The notes beneath the pieces were generated by a model. The model was not told the origin of the DNA, searched no databases, and saw only the letters and a program-made list of their open reading frames with translations. Of a stretch of 64,000 nucleotides of DNA, positions 58,727 to 64,000 are shown piece by piece. Source of the stretch: Anisus vortex (Eukaryota; Mollusca; Gastropoda; Planorbidae); NCBI GenBank assembly GCA_949126835.1, contig OX421498.1, positions 28,935,081 to 28,999,080 of the forward strand, written 5' to 3'. The position numbers were made by a program, and so were the translations under genes. The first letter of the stretch is position 1. The number at the start of each line of letters is the position of its first letter.

Positions 58727-59198
58727 GTTTATGTCATTCTTTAAAACTTTTCTTAGTTACTCTCTCACTAGTCTTTAAATGTACATTCACTTTGACACAT
58801 AGTAGTTTAGTTCCTTATACTTTAAAATCATTGAGCCATGGGGCTAGTATAGCTGAGTTTCATGCAATTTTGGACTAAGGCTCTGTCCAGTTTATAACAA
58901 GTAAATAAAATGTCCAAAATTTTAGTATTTTACTATGACTGAGTTGCAGACGGTAATGCTGGGGTATATAGTCATGCAGGGGCATACAGTCATACAAGGG
59001 TACACAGTCAATGATGAAATACTTTTCAAAGTTTTAGATTTATTATTGACAGTGAACATAATTTTCATATGCATTTTTAGTTTTAAATGTAAAAAATTGA
59101 AATGTTTTATACACTTGTAAATGTTTATACAAATGTTCAACCTGTGAGTTGCAGGTTATTATTCTATTTATCTCATTGCTATTTGTTTCACCATTCAG

Positions 59199-59337
59199 GT
59201 GTAGGCAGCCAGAGTCCTTTGTTCCAATGAAAGTGCAGCCGTTGTGCCTGTCTCACTTTCCAGCTCAGGGTCACTTCGCTGAGACTCAGGGACTCAATGA
59301 ATCCTCAAACTCTACACAATTGGACCCTCTATGGCAA
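59199..59337 (+). CDS. bHLH transcription factor, exon 3
   Basis: The acceptor is ccattcag at 59191-59198. It codes CRQPESFVPMKVQPLCLSHF and on to LDPLWQ, with the donor CAA|GTTATA at 59338 in phase 0. A second AG six bases further in (59203-59204) would give the same frame without two residues. Confidence 0.7.
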
Positions 59338-59528
59338 GTTATAAAACCAACCCATTCAGTTATTCATTTTCTAGAAGTAAAGTGTTCACTGAACATAATT
59401 CAAAGAAAAATTTCATTGAAAAAAAAACAACTCCCACTAAACTTATGTTAGTAAAAAAAAAAGTTAAATGAATGTTTGTCATTTCCCACTGATGCTTTCC
59501 TCCTTATTATGTTTTAAAAAGGTTGCAG

Positions 59529-59760
59529 TTTCTGACCAACATAATGACAAAGCAAGCTCACGCCAGGCCAGGGGAGAACCCTGTAGATGTATACCCAACC
59601 TTGAACTGCTTGGTGCCCAAAGCAAATGGTTCTGATGATACTAGCAGGGCAAGAGGTGAACAAAGGGGAGAAAGTGAAGAGTCTGTAGGAAGGGCTAAGG
59701 CCATGAAAAATGTCTCCAGACAATGTAATCAAACTCAGAAACTAGTCAAAGTGCCTAAAG
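59529..59760 (+). CDS. bHLH transcription factor, exon 4
   Basis: The acceptor is ggttgcag at 59521-59528. It codes FLTNIMTKQAHARPGENPVD and a polar, charged stretch, ending AAA G|GTAATA in phase 1. The joined reading PLWQ-FLTNIM is continuous. No recognised domain. Confidence 0.78.
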
Positions 59761-59837
59761 GTAATACTGTCCTGTTGTTTTAATTACATTCTATTAACTC
59801 TAAAAGGCCTAACTTGATGTCTTGTGGCATCCTTTTT

Positions 59838-60020
59838 ACCACCAACAAAACTACAGTGTTTTTAGTTCTAAGTTTTACTGTTGCACCAACACAACTACAG
59901 TGTTTTTAGTTCTAAGTTTTACTGTTGCACCAACAAAACTACAGTGTTTTTAGGTCTAAGTTTTACTGTTGCACCAACAAAACTACAGTGTTTTTAGTTC
60001 TAAGTTTTACTGTTGCACAT
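59838..60020. repeat. 44-bp minisatellite in bHLH intron, about four copies
   Basis: The unit contains accaacaaaactacagtgtt then tttagttctaagttttactgttgc; copies differ by one or two bases. It lies between exons 4 and 5. Confidence 0.95.
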
Positions 60021-60521
60021 TTTTCTGTGACATACACTTTCTAGTCTTTCTTCGATTGATAAGAAATTTAGAAACGAGATATAATAAATAAAGAAATTAC
60101 CTTGGCTTTGAAAGATGTCACTTAATTGGCTCAAAGTTGTTTGTGTTAGATATTCAATTTAAAAAAAAGAAACATCTTTGATTGTTGCAGACAATACTGT
60201 GTTTAGATGTTTATATTTGTACATTAATTCATCTCATAAAAATGTTAATATAATAAGATAAGATAATATTGCTTTATTGATCGAAATAAATGGAAATTTG
60301 ATTTGATTACATAAATTCCGTCTTTCAGCAGACCATTTGTACTCACAACACAATAGACATTCGCGCAAACTATCATACCATTTATCATACAAGAAAAAAG
60401 TAGGCCTATCATTTAGTAGTCAGCTATTGAGCCATTGTATTTCCTGGCTGAAAGATGATTCTTTTGAAAGAGTCTTTGTTATGTCACAAAATATGTTTCT
60501 CAATGTCTTGTTTCGCTACAG

Positions 60522-60619
60522 GTCAATTAATCTTGGTACCTCCACTATCCAGAAGTCCAAACAGCCAACTTCAGAACCAACCAACAGCTTTACACCCAGT
60601 CCGTGGTGCTAGTAGTAAG
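60522..60619 (+). CDS. bHLH transcription factor, exon 5
   Basis: The acceptor is cgctacag at 60514-60521. Its first two bases complete a Gly codon from exon 4. It codes QLILVPPLSRSPNSQLQNQP and ends AGT AAG|GTATCA in phase 0. Pro/Gln/Ser-rich. Confidence 0.78.
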
Positions 60620-60728
60620 GTATCAACCATTATTAATTCATTTATGACTTCTCCTAACTAACTCAAAGTGTGTTCAAGTTTGGCTGGCTCCATAAATGAT
60701 TTCTTCTCTTATTCCAATTGTATTTCAG

Positions 60729-60821
60729 GCATCCAACAGTGGCTGTGTCAATTTGAACAGCAGCGGTGAAGAAAGTCAGCAGCCAAGCCCATTGAGCTCA
60801 GACATTCATTTTACGGTCAAG
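60729..60821 (+). CDS. bHLH transcription factor, exon 6
   Basis: The acceptor is tatttcag at 60721-60728. It has 31 codons, ASNSGCVNLNSSGEESQQPS and on to FTVK, with the donor AAG|GTAAAT in phase 0. Confidence 0.8.
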
Positions 60822-61075
60822 GTAAATTTTAGTAGTACAGGCAGCTTTGGTGTTAACCTTTGTTAAACTTTGCATGGTTATCTAACTTGAATTTCACTAC
60901 CCTATACAATAATTTAGCTACTCTCATCTTAAAATGAGTGAGTCTTTTAGTAGTCTACTAAATGACATGTTTTTTTTTTATTTTTCTTTAAAATAGTTAA
61001 TTTGTTTTTAAAAAAATCAATTAAATTGTGAAATTGTTTACTTTATATTATATTTAATGAAAGGAATGTTCTGTC

Positions 61076-61428
61076 CAGGGCTGTGGAGTCGGTAGATAAA
61101 TGTTCTGACACCAACTCCGACTCGTCAGTTTTTTGTACTTCTGACTCCTCTGTATTAATATGCAAATAATTACTATGCATATAGTGAGGCACATGAAAAG
61201 CATGCTTCTTCACGGCCACTTAATGTGTTCGTTTAGCAGTTATGTTACAGTTATATCACTGCATGCATTGATCTTTATTCTTCCAGTAGAGAAGTCATTA
61301 ATTATAACGTTTTGTAAATTGGGAATATAAACTTGCTTTTTAAAAAATTCCAATCTAAATTTAGTTGGAGTTGGTGCATTGTGTGCCGACTCCAGGTACC
61401 CAAAATGTCCCCCGACTCCACTACCCTA
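61076..61428. mobile_element. Non-autonomous hAT-like element in bHLH intron, 353 bp
   Basis: The inverted ends are cagggctgtggagtcgg at left and ccgactccactacccta at right. Flanks gttctgtc (61068-61075) and gttctttc (61429-61436) are an 8-bp target duplication with one mismatch. It is rich in gactcc/ggagtc motifs internally and has no coding capacity. Confidence 0.8.
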
Positions 61429-61478
61429 GTTCTTTCATTAACTAATTATTTCAATCTTTTTGTGTGTTACTGATAAAG

Positions 61479-61621
61479 CAACCAACACTAGGGTCTAGTG
61501 TCGAGTCTAAGAAGCTATCAGAATACAACATTCCTCTGATGTCCAGTTCTCCTCTTCTGGAACAAGACAGGGGTGCAGGACCCATGAGAGAGAGCCATAA
61601 TATGAAAGAGAGACGAAGAAG
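61479..61621 (+). CDS. bHLH transcription factor, exon 7 (basic region)
   Basis: The acceptor is ctgataaag at 61470-61478. It codes QPTLGSSVESKKLSEYNIPL and on to MRESHNMKERRR, ending AG|GTTAGA in phase 2. The basic region has the E-box-contacting triplet H326, E330 and R334 (the last completed by exon 8). Without splicing the frame runs to a stop at 61703 and would lack the HLH. Confidence 0.88.
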
Positions 61622-62399
61622 GTTAGAAAATAAAGTATCTCTAATGTTAGTTGATTCTCAAAGCAGGACGTTTAGGCGCAGCCGTTTTGGCGCGATGGAC
61701 TAAAACACATCACATTATTTAATCAAATTAACGTAATAGCTTCATTTGAGGAAACCAATATTTTTTGTGTAATAAATGAAACAAATAGTAAATGAAAACA
61801 TATTAAGACAATGTATGTATTGGATTATATATTTTATACATACAGTTGTCTCAACTGAAACTGCTTATTTGCCGCTCCCAATCTAGATAACCACAACCAA
61901 ATAAGTATCTCTGATTTGTACGCACGTTGTTGGCTGGACACGATGACCACTCATCATTGACCATTCTAAATCAAATAAGTTTCTATTTATCTTTTTACTA
62001 CCCACCCAGTATTCTAAAACATCCATCGTTATCATTAATTCTCTGACCATCTTGTCTACGATTGACCCTGGTTTTAATCACTCCCAACTATTTTACAACA
62101 GTCAAGTTATTTGAAAGGTGTGGCCACTGAGTTACTTCATGAATATCTGTAGTTATTAGAATTTTGTTGAAAGACTAGCACGCGTAATAATCGCATATAG
62201 GCCTAACGTTTTACGGGTTGAATAAAAAAACAATAACAAACAACTTCCCTATTAAGACGACATATATATAAATAGATAGATAAGCATTTTATGTTCATAA
62301 ATAGATACACAAGTCTTTATGCATGTATAAAAAGTTTGATAGTCCTATAAATGCATTAAAGTACATCGTCCAAGATCATGTTATAGCATTTATCTTGTA

Positions 62400-62440
62400 C
62401 ATTATAGACGCTCCTTCTATAAAGAAGATTATTGCGATTA
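62400..62440 (-). mobile_element. LINE/SINE 3' tail fragment in bHLH intron
   Basis: On minus it reads cgcaataatcttctttatag then aaggagcgtct, the tail shared by the LINE and SINE family 2. The rest of the 1.64-kb intron (61622-63263) shows nothing recognisable. Confidence 0.55.
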
Positions 62441-63263
62441 TTAGCATTTTTTGCAAACTGATAAAAATATTCCAGACAGTAAACAAGTTAAATCTCAAGA
62501 TTAAAAACAGGTTTTCTAAAATGAGTGACTCCTACAGGGCTGGAATAGTTTGGGAAACACTTGTTATTTTCAAGTTTGTGAATTTCACTACATTGAACGA
62601 AGTAGTGCAAAACATTTGTTTAAAAAATATATAATATTATTAAATTAGTACCGAATAAATATAATGTGGTTTTGTATTTTCTTTTTCTGAAATTATCCAA
62701 GAGCTGTATGCGTGAGTTGTGAAAAAAAAAAATTTCCACTAATAAAATGTTCACCTGTGTATATTTCTAAAGTACTACCTACTAATATGTATTACCGGTT
62801 AACAAAAAGACAATTTACAGATTACATTCTCTGTATACATCAGTTTGTGACTTTTTTTGTCAAGTTGTGGAAGTAAGAACCTTAAGAATGCAAAAAAAAA
62901 AAAAAAAGTGAAATGCTTATTTCTATTTTAAGATCAACATAATCAAACTTTGGCAGAAGTAATATTCAAGACTGATGATATAATCCCCCTATGTGGTGGG
63001 CTTTTGCCTACTTCCCCAACTCCTTCCACACAGCAGTTTTCTATGCTCATGCTTAGTACTTCCCATCACAAGCCCTTGAGCTTATTTACATTAGTTACCA
63101 TGTTGAGTTGATGAAATTATATCACTGAACTGTTCCTATTCAAGTAGAACTCATTAAGAGATTCTTTGTAAGTTTTTTATCAAATGGGTTCATTTCATTT
63201 TTGGGTATGAATGTATTAATAGAATTGTGACAGGGGGGAGTGAATTCAATATTTCTCTTCCAG

Positions 63264-63405
63264 AGCTCGCATTAAAGATGCTTGTAACTTAATGCGTCAG
63301 TTGGTACCTGGGATGTCCAAGAAAACTGACAAAGCCACTGTATTTGAGTTTTCTGCTAGATATATTCATTTCCTCAAATCTTTTGTGGGTACCAATAATG
63401 ATAAG
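63264..63405 (+). CDS. bHLH transcription factor, exon 8 (helix-loop-helix)
   Basis: The acceptor is tctcttccag at 63254-63263. It codes ARIKDACNLMRQLVPGMSKK (helix 1 and loop) and TDKATVFEFSARYIHFLKSF (helix 2), ending GAT AAG|GTAAGC in phase 0. With exon 7 this is a complete bHLH domain: basic HxxxExxxR, helix-1 hydrophobics, the conserved loop-end Lys-Ala-Thr-Val, and helix-2 YIxFLKS. The TDKAT segment and RRxRI start recall TCFL5, while RRxRIKxxC recalls SOHLH2. It should bind an E-box as a dimer in the nucleus. The C-terminus is outside the window. Confidence 0.9.
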
Positions 63406-64000
63406 GTAAGCTGAGCTGTATAATTTTTAAAATTGCTCATCTCCCTTTCACCTATCTTACACTTACAATTTTTATTTTATTGTATACAGCTCAAGCCATT
63501 CCTTTATTTGTAAACTACTAAAAAAATTATTTTGTACATAGATATTTTATTTTGTATTTATCAATACAACACTATGTACTATGTAAAGTTTTTATTATGA
63601 TCACTTTAGCCCATAATTATTTTTTAACTGCATTACTTATGATATACGTTTTGAAACAAAAAAATATATTGATATATTTTGCCTAAATATTTAGCACATC
63701 AAAAAGTATTTTAGCCTAAATAACGCTATTTCATATGAGTAAAACCATTTTTTAAATATTTTGTTGACAGGATTTTCTTTTAAAGTACAGTCCATATTGA
63801 TTTAAAGGAAACAATGTAGGCTAATGAGTTGCCCACGGAATGTTGGATTGTATGCATGTGTGTTCAATTATCTGGCAAGAATTTTTTATGTATATTTTTT
63901 CCATTTTCAATTTTAACAATTTAAAAAAGAAAGAAAATTTGTAAAATAAAATTACTGTGAATGAAAAAAAAATTTGCATTTAGTTTTAAATAATTTATTT
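63406..64000 (+). other. Start of the next bHLH-gene intron
   Basis: AT-rich sequence after the donor at 63406. No exon is seen before the window ends. Confidence 0.7.

Noticed and set aside
62323..62634. 103-residue plus-strand frame in the bHLH intron
   Set aside because: AT-rich, overlaps a LINE/SINE tail, and its inclusion would break the exon 7-8 phase match that restores the bHLH domain.

Overview
This is an AT-rich, intron-rich and transposon-dense window of animal nuclear DNA. Three features point to a lophotrochozoan invertebrate, most likely a gastropod mollusc: the tRNA-derived SINE families, the THAP/YqaJ DNA transposon, and short-exon genes with long AT-rich introns. That placement is an inference, because nothing in the window fixes the species. 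Two host genes can be reconstructed in part by joining splice sites and reading phases. Most of the rest is mobile or tandemly repeated DNA.

Left part (2.5-10.2 kb, minus strand): the last three exons of an NHL-repeat protein (exons 10192-9977, 5673-4228 and 3097-2523). They encode about 744 residues: a serine-rich linker followed by about five NHL blades, as in TRIM/RING-NHL proteins such as nhl-1. The RING, B-box and coiled-coil exons expected upstream were not found. The intron between the first two of these exons holds a 2.86-kb array of about 100 copies of a 28-bp unit and a tRNA-type SINE.

12.7-16.75 kb: a nearly complete ISL2EU-type (PHIS superfamily) DNA transposon. It has imperfect terminal inverted repeats and two convergent genes. 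The plus-strand gene is a two-exon THAP-DDE transposase with an intact catalytic triad. The minus-strand gene encodes a YqaJ-family nuclease with intact catalytic residues, but the middle of that gene seems to be gone and a donor and an acceptor now sit only 22 nt apart.

17-55 kb: no host gene recognised. It contains a degenerate hAT transposon with a perfect 8-bp target duplication (44.1-46.9 kb), several non-autonomous hAT-like elements (18.6, 26.9 and 34.9 kb), a 1.28-kb element with palindromic inverted-repeat ends (37.1-38.4 kb), two SINE families, fragments of two LINE families, and many micro- and minisatellites. One SINE family shares its 3' tail with one of the LINE families.

Right part (55.9 kb to the window end, plus strand): eight consecutive exons of a bHLH transcription factor. 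All phases are compatible and yield at least 381 residues, ending in a complete basic helix-loop-helix domain of the SOHLH/TCFL5-like kind. The C-terminus lies beyond the window. Its first intron carries two sibling 30-bp minisatellites with an RTE-type LINE insertion between them.
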